Shown here: positions 8,379 to 15,329 of the stretch, in pieces
Numbering within the stretch: position 1 is the first letter of the stretch
Layout: each line of letters begins with the position of its first letter
Assembly: GCA_052148715.1 (NCBI GenBank)
Contig: JBKQHQ010000239.1
Coordinates: forward strand, 1 to 24,647
Length of the DNA: 24,647 bases
Source: JBKQHQ01 sp052148715
GTDB lineage: Bacteria > Pseudomonadota > Alphaproteobacteria > Rhizobiales > Xanthobacteraceae
Direction of reading: 5' to 3'
Notes under the pieces: model-generated
Databases searched by the model: none
Told to the model about the DNA's origin: nothing
The model's input: only the letters and a program-made list of their open reading frames with translations
Position numbers and translations under genes: made by a program

Positions 8379-8657
8379 CTAGAACATCGCGTCCGCGACG
8401 TCCTTCTCGCGCAACATGCGACGCTTCCACGTGGCGATCTGCGGCACGACGTATGGCAGGAGCCGCAGGCTATAGTACGGCGGCAGAATCGGCACGCCCA
8501 GCAGGTCGCCCATCGTGATGAGGATGAAGAGGTGCTCCATCGACGCGCGCGTGCGCAACGCCGCACGGCTCATGTCGTGGGCGGCCATGCCGTAGATGGT
8601 CTCGCGGATGGCCTCCAGCCAGCTCTTCTTCGCCTCCGCCTTCTCGTGCTCGGTCAT
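8379..8657 (-). CDS. Small hydrophobic protein, second of a paralogous pair
   Basis: 92 residues, family not recognised. A charged N-terminus is followed by WLEAIRETIYGMAAHDM, then RASMEHLFILITMGDLLGVP, PILPPYYSLRLLPYVVP and a basic tail WKRRMLRE. The central stretch is hydrophobic and proline-interrupted, suggesting a membrane-associated hairpin rather than a plain transmembrane helix. It aligns along its length with the gene just upstream (shared IYGM, RAS, GDxLGVPxLPPYY, LRLLPxVVPxI, WKR). ATG 8657 has GAGAGGAG upstream; longer frames extending to 8888 run through the antisense of the upstream gene and are not credible. It is 13 nt from the upstream gene and 9 nt from ATPase B, so it is almost certainly co-transcribed. 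It could be a partner or client of the ATPases; that is inference. Confidence 0.82.
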   Translation of the reverse strand: MTEHEKAEAKKSWLEAIRETIYGMAAHDMSRAALRTRASMEHLFILITMGDLLGVPILPPYYSLRLLPYVVPQIATWKRRMLREKDVADAMF

Positions 8658-8670
8658 GGCCGTGCTCCTC

Positions 8671-8898
8671 TCATAGTCCGTGCAGGTGATGCTCGTGGCT
8701 GCTGCCCAGCTCGCGCTCGCGGAGAACTTCGCGCTTCCACGCCTCGATCTCCGGCACCACCCAGGGCAGCAGCCGCAGCCCATAATAGGGCGGCAGGACC
8801 GGCACGCCGAGCATGTCGCCGAACACGCCGACCAGGAACAGCTTCTGCATCGAGGCGCGCATTTCCAGAGCCTGCTGCACGAACTCATAGGCGGTCAT
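8671..8898 (-). CDS. Small hydrophobic protein, first of a paralogous pair (start uncertain)
   Basis: 75 residues from ATG 8898, with the same plan as its downstream paralogue: RASMQKLFLVGVFGDMLGVP, VLPPYYGLRLLPWVVPEI, then WKREVLRERE and a His-rich end (HEHHLHGL). Similarity to the paralogue continues upstream of this ATG (GWRQALREFIYGM matches SWLEAIRETIYGM), yet that frame has no ATG, GTG or TTG before it runs antisense through the plus-strand gene. An ATG at 8969 lies in another frame and would give an N-terminus of about the right length if one base were missing in the G-rich stretch near 8930-8945. The real start is therefore probably near 8969 with a frameshift or sequence error, or else is non-canonical. 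The function is unknown. Confidence 0.72.
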   Translation of the reverse strand: MTAYEFVQQALEMRASMQKLFLVGVFGDMLGVPVLPPYYGLRLLPWVVPEIEAWKREVLRERELGSSHEHHLHGL

Positions 8899-8967
8899 GC
8901 CGTAGATGAACTCGCGCAGCGCCTGCCTCCACCCGCGGGCGACGGGCGTGCTATCATCGCCTCCGCC

Positions 8968-9600
8968 ATGTCGGAACTCGTCGCCATTGCCGCGGTCGCG
9001 GTCGTCGCCTGGTTTGCCGCCGGCACGATCTGGAATGTCCGTAGGGGACGCGAGCTTTTGCGCTGGATGCAGGGTGGCCTGCCGTTGCTCGGCGGGCGCA
9101 CCACCGTGCGCTGGCTGGGCTCGAGTGCGGTCGAGATGGTGATCCGCGACGCCGAGGCTCCGTTCGCCGGCGTGACGCTGATCATCTTCCTGGAGCCGCG
9201 CGACATGCCCTGGATATGGGCGCTCGGCCGCATCCGCGGCCGCCGCGACACGCTTATTATCCGCGGCGTGCTGCGCCAAGCCCCGGCGCTCGAGGTCGAG
9301 GCTCTCGACCCCGTGAGCTGGTCGGGTCGCGACGCACTCCCACGCGTTCCCGCCGATTGGCCGGCGCGCCAAGCCGCGGCCCCAGGCGGCCTGATCGTGC
9401 ATCACGCGAGCGCCGCGGCACTCGAACGCGCTGACGCCCTGCTGGCGCTGGCCGAGCGCGCCGGGCTGGCGGTGAAGCGCATGTCCTTGCGCCGCACCGA
9501 GCCCAACTTCCAGCTTCACGTCTCCATCCCCGATCGGCGACAGCCCGCCCGCGACTTCTTCGAAGCCGTGCATGCCCTCGCCGAACGCGCGCTCGCCTGA
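8968..9600 (+). CDS. Unrecognised membrane-anchored protein
   Basis: 210 residues; no family recognised. Residues 3-20 (ELVAIAAVAVVAWFAAGT) form one N-terminal membrane anchor, leaving a soluble domain of about 185 residues. The domain contains a Trp/Arg-rich region (FLEPRDMPWIWALGRIRG, then RRDTLIIRGVL) and a C-terminal part that looks alpha/beta (LHVSIPDRRQPARDFFEAVHAL). ATG 8968 shares its CATG with a minus-strand ATG at 8969, so this gene starts essentially back to back with the Get3-like operon. There is no clear Shine-Dalgarno sequence. It converges on the CstA gene with 15 bp between the stops. Its position between the ATPase operon and a polytopic transporter makes it a candidate membrane receptor or accessory factor, which is inference. 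Confidence 0.7.
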   Translation: MSELVAIAAVAVVAWFAAGTIWNVRRGRELLRWMQGGLPLLGGRTTVRWLGSSAVEMVIRDAEAPFAGVTLIIFLEPRDMPWIWALGRIRGRRDTLIIRGVLRQAPALEVEALDPVSWSGRDALPRVPADWPARQAAAPGGLIVHHASAAALERADALLALAERAGLAVKRMSLRRTEPNFQLHVSIPDRRQPARDFFEAVHALAERALA

Positions 9601-9615
9601 CAGCATCGGTTCCCC

Positions 9616-11541
9616 CTATTCCGCCGGGCCCGCAGCCGCCGCACGCGGGACGCGCGGCCCGGGCGTCGCGTGGTAACGGAGATAGGCCTTGTACCCATCC
9701 CACCCGATGAGGATGGCCGCCGCGAACAAGAGCGCGGAGACCGCGATCATGGCCCATGCACCCGCCACGGGAAGCCCCGCCATGTTCGGGTTCGCCGCGA
9801 TCGTCACGTAGAGGTTCCGTGCCGTGACGGCGGTGGCCGCCAGCGTGGTCACATACATGAAGATCATCGGCAGCAGGGCGTAGGTCGGGTTGCGCTTCTC
9901 CGACTTGAGCCACACCACCACCACGAGGAGGCTCAGGGCCGCCATCAGCTGGTTGGACGCACCGAACATCTGCCAGAGGTAGACCCACGTGCCGGTGAGC
10001 ACGAGCGCGCACGTGAGGACCATTGCGATCACGCTCGACACGTGCATGTTCCGCACAGGCGGGATCATGTCGCCGATCCACTCGGTGAGCGTCACGCGCA
10101 TCACACGGAAGACCAGTACAGTGACGGTCAGCACGATCATCACGAACGTGCCGAACCCGAGCGCGGTGCCGAAGATTTCGGGGATGAGCCCAAAGGTTCC
10201 GGCATAGACGAGCTTGCCGACGCCCACCGCGAACCGGCCGCCGCCGCCACCAACGCCGGCGATGGAGACGGCGGTCAGCGACAGCAGTGCCAGCGTATTC
10301 TCGCCGAGCATCCCGCCCGCACCGACCGGTAGGCAGTCCGTCTCGTATTCGAGCTGCCGCGCGGTCCCTATCGAGCCAACGAGGGCATGCCAGCCCGAGA
10401 TGGCGCCGCATGCGATGGTCACGAACAGCATCGGCCACAGCGGCTGCCACGCCTTGCCCGCCTCGATCCCGAAGCCGAGGTCCTTGACGGCGGGTAGCGC
10501 GAACGCGCCGATGAGGTTGCCGGCCAAGTCCTTCGTGCCGAGGAGCGGCGCGACAACCATCCCCACCGCGCTCAGGAGGATGGTGATCAGCATGATCCAG
10601 AAGCCGATGTAGGCCACCGGCTGCGCGAAGCGCCATATCGGTAGGTTTGCCCCCAGGTAGCTGAAGGCGAACAGAAACACCGTCCATAGGAGATAGTTCG
10701 GCAGCGTCTTGAGCAGGCCAGTGGCTGCGTCATAGGCGGACGTGGTCGGGCGTGTGCCGTCTGCGCGCGGCGCCGGGATCCTCGGATCCGCCAGCGTCGG
10801 GTCCACGACCGAGAAGAGCGGTTGGTGGCCAGAGATACCGTCGACTTTGTCGTTCACCCATGCGACGGCGTTTGCCACGGGGCCATTCACCAGCACGCCA
10901 CGCTCGTCCAGGTGCTGTCCCATCGGCCCGACCGCCATGGCGCCGAGCGTAATGGCGACGACCAGGCACGTAACGGCGGTAATCCCCATCTTCCAGCGGT
11001 ACATCATCTGGCCGGCGAGAAGTCCCATCAGGGCGAGCATCACGATGCCGAACGGGACGTCCGGACGCGCGGACAGGATGGCCGCCAAAATCCCGACGAA
11101 CGCGCCGGCCAGCAGCATCAGGTAGAAGAAGATGAAGATGAACAGGATCGTGCGCGTGCGGGGAGCGATGAGCCGGTGCGCGATCGCCGACAGACTGTTT
11201 CCGTCGTTCCGCACCGCGACCATGATAGCAGAGTAGTCGCTCGCCCAACCGATGAAGCCGACGCCCAGAATCAGCCACGCCAGCGAGGGCGCCCATCCCC
11301 AGAGATTTGCGGCGGTGATCGGTCCCACGATGGGCCCGGCGGCCGCGATTGCCTTGAAGTGATAGCCGAAGAGGACGTTCCGGCTGGTCGGCATGAAGTC
11401 GACGCCGTCCATGTACATCCGGGCCGGCGTCGCCCGTTTGGCGTCGGCCTGGATGACGTTTCGGTCGATGCGTTTGGCGTACAGGTTATAGGTCAAATAG
11501 ATGGTCAGCACGCTGAGGATGACGATCCACAAGCTGTTCAT
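9616..11541 (-). CDS. cstA: CstA-family carbon-starvation/peptide or pyruvate transporter
   Basis: 641 residues with many hydrophobic segments, an integral inner-membrane transporter of the CstA/BtsT family (peptide or pyruvate uptake in studied members). Family-like blocks include GYHFKAIAAAGPIVGP near residue 60, NLWGWAPSLAWLILGVGFIG, SDYSAIMVAVRNDGNSL and VGAGGMLGENTLALLSL. It is somewhat shorter than E. coli CstA (about 700). ATG 11541 is chosen because AAGGGG sits about seven bases upstream and the sequence begins with a hydrophobic MNSLWIVILSVLTIYL segment; the frame continues upstream to 11664 through non-coding-like sequence. An FNR-type box and an 8-bp inverted repeat lie upstream. 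The substrate is not readable from the sequence. Confidence 0.92.
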   Translation of the reverse strand: MNSLWIVILSVLTIYLTYNLYAKRIDRNVIQADAKRATPARMYMDGVDFMPTSRNVLFGYHFKAIAAAGPIVGPITAANLWGWAPSLAWLILGVGFIGWASDYSAIMVAVRNDGNSLSAIAHRLIAPRTRTILFIFIFFYLMLLAGAFVGILAAILSARPDVPFGIVMLALMGLLAGQMMYRWKMGITAVTCLVVAITLGAMAVGPMGQHLDERGVLVNGPVANAVAWVNDKVDGISGHQPLFSVVDPTLADPRIPAPRADGTRPTTSAYDAATGLLKTLPNYLLWTVFLFAFSYLGANLPIWRFAQPVAYIGFWIMLITILLSAVGMVVAPLLGTKDLAGNLIGAFALPAVKDLGFGIEAGKAWQPLWPMLFVTIACGAISGWHALVGSIGTARQLEYETDCLPVGAGGMLGENTLALLSLTAVSIAGVGGGGGRFAVGVGKLVYAGTFGLIPEIFGTALGFGTFVMIVLTVTVLVFRVMRVTLTEWIGDMIPPVRNMHVSSVIAMVLTCALVLTGTWVYLWQMFGASNQLMAALSLLVVVVWLKSEKRNPTYALLPMIFMYVTTLAATAVTARNLYVTIAANPNMAGLPVAGAWAMIAVSALLFAAAILIGWDGYKAYLRYHATPGPRVPRAAAAGPAE

Positions 11542-11579
11542 GACTGCGCCCCTTCCTCGATCGAACGGCCACCACTGCA

Positions 11580-11617
11580 GTGCGTTCTGGCATAGAAATG
11601 TACGAAATCGAACGCAC
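11580..11617. repeat. Perfect 8-bp inverted repeat in the cstA leader
   Basis: GTGCGTTC at 11580-11587 and GAACGCAC at 11610-11617, separated by 22 bp, lie between the FNR-type box and the cstA start. If transcription begins near 11629, this would be a hairpin in the 5' untranslated region; it could equally be an operator for a dimeric regulator. Only the symmetry is observed. Confidence 0.4.
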
Positions 11618-11663
11618 GAAGTCGACAATTCTTGTAAATATTGCTCCCTGAAAAGGAATTGCA

Positions 11664-11677
11664 TTGATCTGGGTCAA
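11664..11677. promoter_or_regulatory. FNR/FixK-type binding site upstream of cstA
   Basis: TTGATCTGGGTCAA agrees with the TTGAT-N4-ATCAA palindrome except for one base and closely resembles FixK boxes of alphaproteobacteria. Placed at -41.5 on the minus strand it predicts a start near 11629, with an AT-rich -10 (TATTTACA on the minus strand) in between. The distance to the cstA ATG is 122 bp. The site is inferred. Confidence 0.6.
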
Positions 11678-11899
11678 AGTTGAGAATCCCACCCGCCGCC
11701 TGATAAATATTGTGCCGACGCAGCTCGATTCGCTGCGGACGTAAACGGCAGCGTGGGCCGCGCTTGAGACCGCCATCCGCGAACCTGTCGCGGCGCACAC
11801 GGCGCGTTCCAGGCGAAGCGTGCAATGCGATCGCCGCACTGTTCGGCGCGAAGCACGATTGGCCCGCGCTGCGACGGCTGCTACTGTTTGACGAGACGG

Positions 11900-12370
11900 T
11901 TACCCAGCCGAGGCGCAGAGCGAATCAAGCGGCGGCCCGCAAATCTGGCGAGCCCGGCGCTCAAAGGCATTGACGGTGGTCTCTGCTATTTGACGCTCGT
12001 CGAACAATGCTCGTATCAAGTGCTGTGCGACGCGCGAACGCAGCTCGACGGTACTTTGATATTCTACGGTCGTGCCGCCGTCGGGAGCAGGCGTGAAGGT
12101 CCAGCGCTGATCGAAGCTCTTGAATCGCGGATCCCTGGTGCCAATCGCAATTTGTCGCAGGGGATCGAGCACCGCCCAGGTCACAATCTGGGCCCGAAAG
12201 CCCGCAAAACGCATGATTTGCGCCACTTCCAAGACGTTGCCGTCGCGATGAATAATGCGTGCCGCGACGAACCACTCGAGAAACTCGGGATATTTCTCGA
12301 TATCCGCCACGAGATCAAAAAGTTGTTGGGCCGCGTAACGAAGGTGCCGACGCTGGCTATAGCTAGGCAT
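11900..12370 (-). CDS. RatA/COQ10-like START-domain (SRPBCC) protein
   Basis: 156 residues beginning MPSYSQRRHLRYAAQQLFDLVADIEKYPEFLEWFVAARI, wherein the LFDLVADIEKYPEFL stretch is the hallmark of the COQ10/RatA family. Studied members bind ubiquinone or its intermediates (COQ10) or are described as a ribosome-association toxin (RatA). The C-terminal helix (LIRALFDERQIAETTVNAFERRA) is also typical. Given the quinol-oxidising cytochromes next door and a UbiA-type enzyme in the window, a quinone-related role is more attractive than toxicity, but this is inference. ATG 12370 fits the family N-terminus; a GTG at 12391 would add seven residues. It is divergent from the tetraheme cytochrome operon, and the intervening 200 bp carry an FNR-type box. 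Confidence 0.85.
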   Translation of the reverse strand: MPSYSQRRHLRYAAQQLFDLVADIEKYPEFLEWFVAARIIHRDGNVLEVAQIMRFAGFRAQIVTWAVLDPLRQIAIGTRDPRFKSFDQRWTFTPAPDGGTTVEYQSTVELRSRVAQHLIRALFDERQIAETTVNAFERRARQICGPPLDSLCASAG

Positions 12371-12495
12371 CGAAAACCCTGGCCAAAGCACATGCCGCCA
12401 AGGCGCGCGCGCCGCTACCGGTCACCATTGTGTCTCTCCCTCTGATGACAAGCCGCAAACTTTGAAATAATGCTAGAGGTCCGTTCGAAAGAGCA

Positions 12496-12509
12496 TTGAC
12501 CCAGATCAA
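12496..12509. promoter_or_regulatory. FNR/FixK-type binding site upstream of the multiheme cytochrome operon
   Basis: TTGACCCAGATCAA is one base from the TTGAT-N4-ATCAA consensus. Centred at 12502.5, it predicts a plus-strand start near 12544, and a -10-like TAGTAAT lies at 12534-12540, about the right place. The tetraheme cytochrome ATG is 60 bp downstream. This is the best-spaced of the five such boxes in the window. Confidence 0.65.
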
Positions 12510-12569
12510 ACGGAAGAATGCACCGACCGTGCTTAGTAATCCGTGCGGCCGGCGGACCGAGGATGCGCA

Positions 12570-13148
12570 ATGCAGAAGAGGCAATGGCTCGAGATTTGCG
12601 CACTTGTAGCTGGAGGGGGGGTGTTAGGCGCGGGCGCCATTATCGCCAGTACCGTGGTCAATCATTTCACCTCGACCGAGGCGTTTTGCACCTCGTGCCA
12701 TTCGATGGCGACGCTCGCCGCCGATCCGCACTACCAGCAGTCCGCGCATCGAACGAACGCCGCCGGTGCCTTGGCGACCTGCGCGGATTGCCATATCAGA
12801 AGCGACAATTGGTTCATCGAGACTTATACGCATGCGGTCGACGGAATCACGGACGTCGTCGCCGAATACAGAGGCAATTTCAAGGATCCGTCGATCTGGG
12901 GCGCGCGCCGGACCGAGCTCGCACACCGCGTTCGCGATGCAATGCGCCACGAGGACAGCGCGACGTGTCGCGCGTGCCATGATGCGGCGGTAATCCGTCC
13001 GGCAAGCGAGGCTGGCCGCGCGGCACACACGCTGCTGCAGCAAGGACGGATGACCTGCATCGACTGCCACTTCAACCTCGTCCATGCGCCGGTTGCTCCG
13101 AGCACGAGCTTTATCCGCGGGTCGGGGATCGGCCGCGAGGGGAAGTGA
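12570..13148 (+). CDS. NapC/NirT-type membrane-anchored tetraheme cytochrome c
   Basis: 192 residues. An N-terminal membrane anchor (ALVAGGGVLGAGAIIASTVV, residues 11-30) is followed by a periplasmic domain with four CxxCH heme sites: CTSCH (40), CADCH (71), CRACH (133) and CIDCH (163). The spacing and the FCTSCHSM and CIDCHFNLVH contexts are those of NapC/NirT/NrfH quinol dehydrogenases, which pass electrons from the quinol pool to a periplasmic partner. ATG 12570 is preceded by GAGGA; an upstream ATG in frame at 12543 would add nine non-family residues. The partner is presumably the pentaheme cytochrome encoded 58 bp downstream, since no nitrate, nitrite or TMAO reductase is present. An FNR-type box lies 60 bp upstream, suggesting induction at low oxygen. 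Confidence 0.92.
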   Translation: MQKRQWLEICALVAGGGVLGAGAIIASTVVNHFTSTEAFCTSCHSMATLAADPHYQQSAHRTNAAGALATCADCHIRSDNWFIETYTHAVDGITDVVAEYRGNFKDPSIWGARRTELAHRVRDAMRHEDSATCRACHDAAVIRPASEAGRAAHTLLQQGRMTCIDCHFNLVHAPVAPSTSFIRGSGIGREGK

Positions 13149-13206
13149 GCCATACGTGGAAAAAAGGGGCCGGCGCCGATGCGAGGGCTCAGAACGGGAG
13201 GATGCA

Positions 13207-14388
13207 ATGGGCAATCGTGCTCGGTTCGGTACCCTGCTTGCGGCATCGGTTCTTTCCGGTGGACTTGCCGCGGGAATGATCTTGACGGCGGGCATAGCGC
13301 CGCGCGCGCAATCAACGGCTCCCGGCGTGGCCGCACCCGCCGACACGACCGCAGTGCCGGCCGGTTCGCTGCCGTTCACCGAAATTCCGTTTTATGCCGA
13401 CTGGGCGAGCTCGCCGCATGCCCGCCGCGGGGCGGAAGCTTTCAACCACTGGAACAAGGACGGCGCGATTCCGACCGAATGCGCCAAGTGTCATTCAACG
13501 CCGGGTTTTCAGGATTTCCTCGGGGCCGACGGCAGCGCGCCGGGCGTGGTCGATCGCCCAGCCCCGATTGGTACCGTGATCACGTGCGTCGCCTGCCACA
13601 ACAACAAAACGCAAGGCCTCACCGCGGTCGTATTCCCTTCCGGCCTCAGGGCCGAGAATTTGGGCGCAAGTGCAATCTGCATGACCTGCCACCAGGGCGT
13701 CGAATCGACCAACAGCGTCAGCAAAGCGACCGCCGGTCTTGCCGACGACATTGCCGCGCCGAAGCTTGAGTTCCTCAACGTCCATTACCGCGCGGCGGGA
13801 GCCATGCAGTTAGGCACGGCGGCGCGCGTAGGCTTCGAATACCCGAACAGAACCTATGCCGGCCGCTTTCATCACCAGGAACCCTACACCCAATGCACGA
13901 CGTGCCATGAGCTCCACACGGTCGCGGTCAAGTTTGCCGATTGCGGCGGCTGTCATCGGGAGGTGACAGACAAATCATCGCTGCGCCGGATCCGCGTCAG
14001 CAAGATCGATTACGACGGCAGCGGCAATATGAACCAAGGTCTGGCGCAGGAGATCGACAATCAGCGCAATCGGCTCCTTGCCGCGATTATGGCCTATGCC
14101 AAGACGGTCGCCGGAAAGCCGATCGTCTACGACCTCGATACCTTCCCTTACTTCTTTTTCGATACCAACGGCAATGGGATCGCCGATAAGGACGAAATAC
14201 GTTTTCCCAATCGGTACCAGGCCTGGACACCGCGCTTGCTCAAGGCGGCCTACAATTATCAATTCGTCACCAAGGATCCCGGCGCCTACGCGCACAATCC
14301 GATCTATGCGTTACAGCTCCTCAACGACTCGATCAGCGATCTCGGGAGCAAGGTTGCGGTCGATTTGAGCAAGGCCAAACGGCCGTAA
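13207..14388 (+). CDS. Secreted pentaheme cytochrome c with a Ca-binding-like loop
   Basis: 393 residues with an N-terminal signal or anchor segment (about residues 7-30, positively charged start). Five CxxCH sites are present: CAKCH (92), CVACH (127), CMTCH (158), CTTCH (230) and CGGCH (246). The hemes are confined to residues 90-250. The C-terminal 140 residues are heme-free and contain DTNGNGIADKDE (319-330), an EF-hand-like loop, preceded by a similar acidic DYDGSGN stretch (268-274). A typical catalytic heme (CxxCK) was not found. ATG 13207 is supported by GGGAGG upstream; an out-of-frame ATG lies five bases earlier. It follows the tetraheme gene in the same operon and probably accepts its electrons. 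The terminal acceptor is not known; it could be an electron shuttle or a reductase of unknown substrate. Confidence 0.88.
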   Translation: MGNRARFGTLLAASVLSGGLAAGMILTAGIAPRAQSTAPGVAAPADTTAVPAGSLPFTEIPFYADWASSPHARRGAEAFNHWNKDGAIPTECAKCHSTPGFQDFLGADGSAPGVVDRPAPIGTVITCVACHNNKTQGLTAVVFPSGLRAENLGASAICMTCHQGVESTNSVSKATAGLADDIAAPKLEFLNVHYRAAGAMQLGTAARVGFEYPNRTYAGRFHHQEPYTQCTTCHELHTVAVKFADCGGCHREVTDKSSLRRIRVSKIDYDGSGNMNQGLAQEIDNQRNRLLAAIMAYAKTVAGKPIVYDLDTFPYFFFDTNGNGIADKDEIRFPNRYQAWTPRLLKAAYNYQFVTKDPGAYAHNPIYALQLLNDSISDLGSKVAVDLSKAKRP

Positions 14389-14397
14389 CGCGTCCGC

Positions 14398-14442
14398 ATT
14401 TGCAGAGGGCCTGCGGCGCGCGGCGGCGCCCCGCCTGCAAAT
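14398..14442. terminator. Possible hairpin terminator after the pentaheme cytochrome gene
   Basis: ATTTGCAG at 14398-14405 pairs perfectly with CTGCAAAT at 14435-14442, and the GC-rich interior can extend the stem. It begins ten bases after the cytochrome stop and lies between convergent genes, so it could serve both directions. There is no U-tract, so its efficiency as an intrinsic terminator is uncertain. Confidence 0.45.
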
Positions 14443-14471
14443 TGCTATAGCGGTGACGCGACCGCGCTACG

Positions 14472-15090
14472 TCAAACTGCGGCGCCTTCCGCGCGTCGCT
14501 TGATCCCGCGGAGTTGCCGCGCCTGCATGACACCGTGGCCGAACATGGCGGCGGGGGCCATCAGCCACCGCGGTAACCTGGCGAGCAACGCATAGACCCA
14601 TTCGATAGGACGACGCGAGGCCGGCGGTTTGGCCGCTCCGTCCGGCGGCCATTGCGAGCTAACACGTCCTCGTACAAGCAGGCGCGTCTGGCGTTGAGTG
14701 ACCGGCTCGAGGAAGAACTCCCAGCTCACCAGAAGGCCTCCACCGGCAGCAGGCACGGTCAGAACGAGATCGCGATTTGGCTGGACAGACGCGACGATGA
14801 ACGAGTCCGTCGCCCCTGGAAGAGACGGCATCACGTCGCCCGGTTTGACGTCCTGAAGGTTGGGAACGATCGCGGTCGCACTCGGCCGACCGTCGTTGTC
14901 CACCCAATCGTAGCTGTACCAGCCGGCGCGACCCGGAACCCATCTGCGCGAGCCATGGCCATACTCGTTCTGGCGTCGCAGCGATCGTAACGGCATGCAT
15001 GACAGTGGCCGCCGCGTCGGGAACCAAGGTATCGCCAGGGAGAGCCTGTTGACACTCCTGAGGTGTGGCGCGGAGGCTCATGAAGGGCAT
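14472..15090 (-). pseudogene. SRPBCC-family protein gene interrupted by a +1 frameshift
   Basis: Two overlapping frames together give one SRPBCC (polyketide cyclase/START-like) protein of about 205 residues. The N-terminal frame supplies AVTIAATPERVWPWLAQMGSG; the C-terminal frame continues with GRAGWYSYDWVDNDGRPSA, VPNLQDVKPGDVMP, and later TRLLVRGRV. The break lies at 14932-14934 (a CCC run on the plus strand): removing one base restores the expected QMGSGRAGWYSYDW. It could be a genuine lesion or an assembly or sequencing error in a homopolymer. ATG 15090 has AGGA seven bases upstream. An FNR-type box lies 57 bp upstream, and the gene is convergent with the pentaheme cytochrome gene. The ligand is unknown. 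Confidence 0.75.
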
Positions 15091-15147
15091 GACTTGGTCC
15101 TAGCTTGAACAGCTATGCAGCACTACTGGCTCGGGGCGTGCCGCGAT

Positions 15148-15161
15148 TTGAGATTCGTCAA
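15148..15161. promoter_or_regulatory. FNR/FixK-type binding site upstream of the SRPBCC gene
   Basis: TTGAGATTCGTCAA has both TTGA and TCAA half-sites with the six-base spacer. On the minus strand it lies 57 bp before the SRPBCC ATG; a start near 15113 with a -10-like CATAGCT around 15119-15125 would fit. The outer TTGA/TCAA match is perfect, but the inner bases differ from the consensus. Confidence 0.45.
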
Positions 15162-15329
15162 TGCGGCATGCGGTGAATAAGACATTATCCTACCAAGATG
15201 TGGATGGTGCGGACGAGGCCGCAGTATAGGGGCGCGGAGTTCCACAGCCGCGCCGCCGACCTGAGTGTCAAGCGGTGTCGTGCTGTCGCTACCGTAGCCC
15301 GCAGTCCTGGCCACAGCAGCGTCAGCCGC

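Larger units (their letters stand above)
11542..11899. other. Intergenic region between cstA and the RatA-like gene
   Basis: 358 bp with no credible gene. It holds the cstA ribosome binding site, the inverted repeat near 11580-11617 and the FNR-type box at 11664-11677. The part from about 11700 to 11899 is downstream of the RatA-like gene; nothing further is recognisable, including no clear terminator. Confidence 0.6.

Noticed and set aside
9257..10687. Long minus-strand open frame inside cstA
   Set aside because: It is an alternative frame of cstA, rich in Arg and Ala, without domains or a ribosome binding site; typical of GC-rich DNA.
11900..12370. RatA toxin of a toxin-antitoxin pair
   Set aside because: No RatB-like partner gene is adjacent; the COQ10/START reading explains the sequence without a toxin role.
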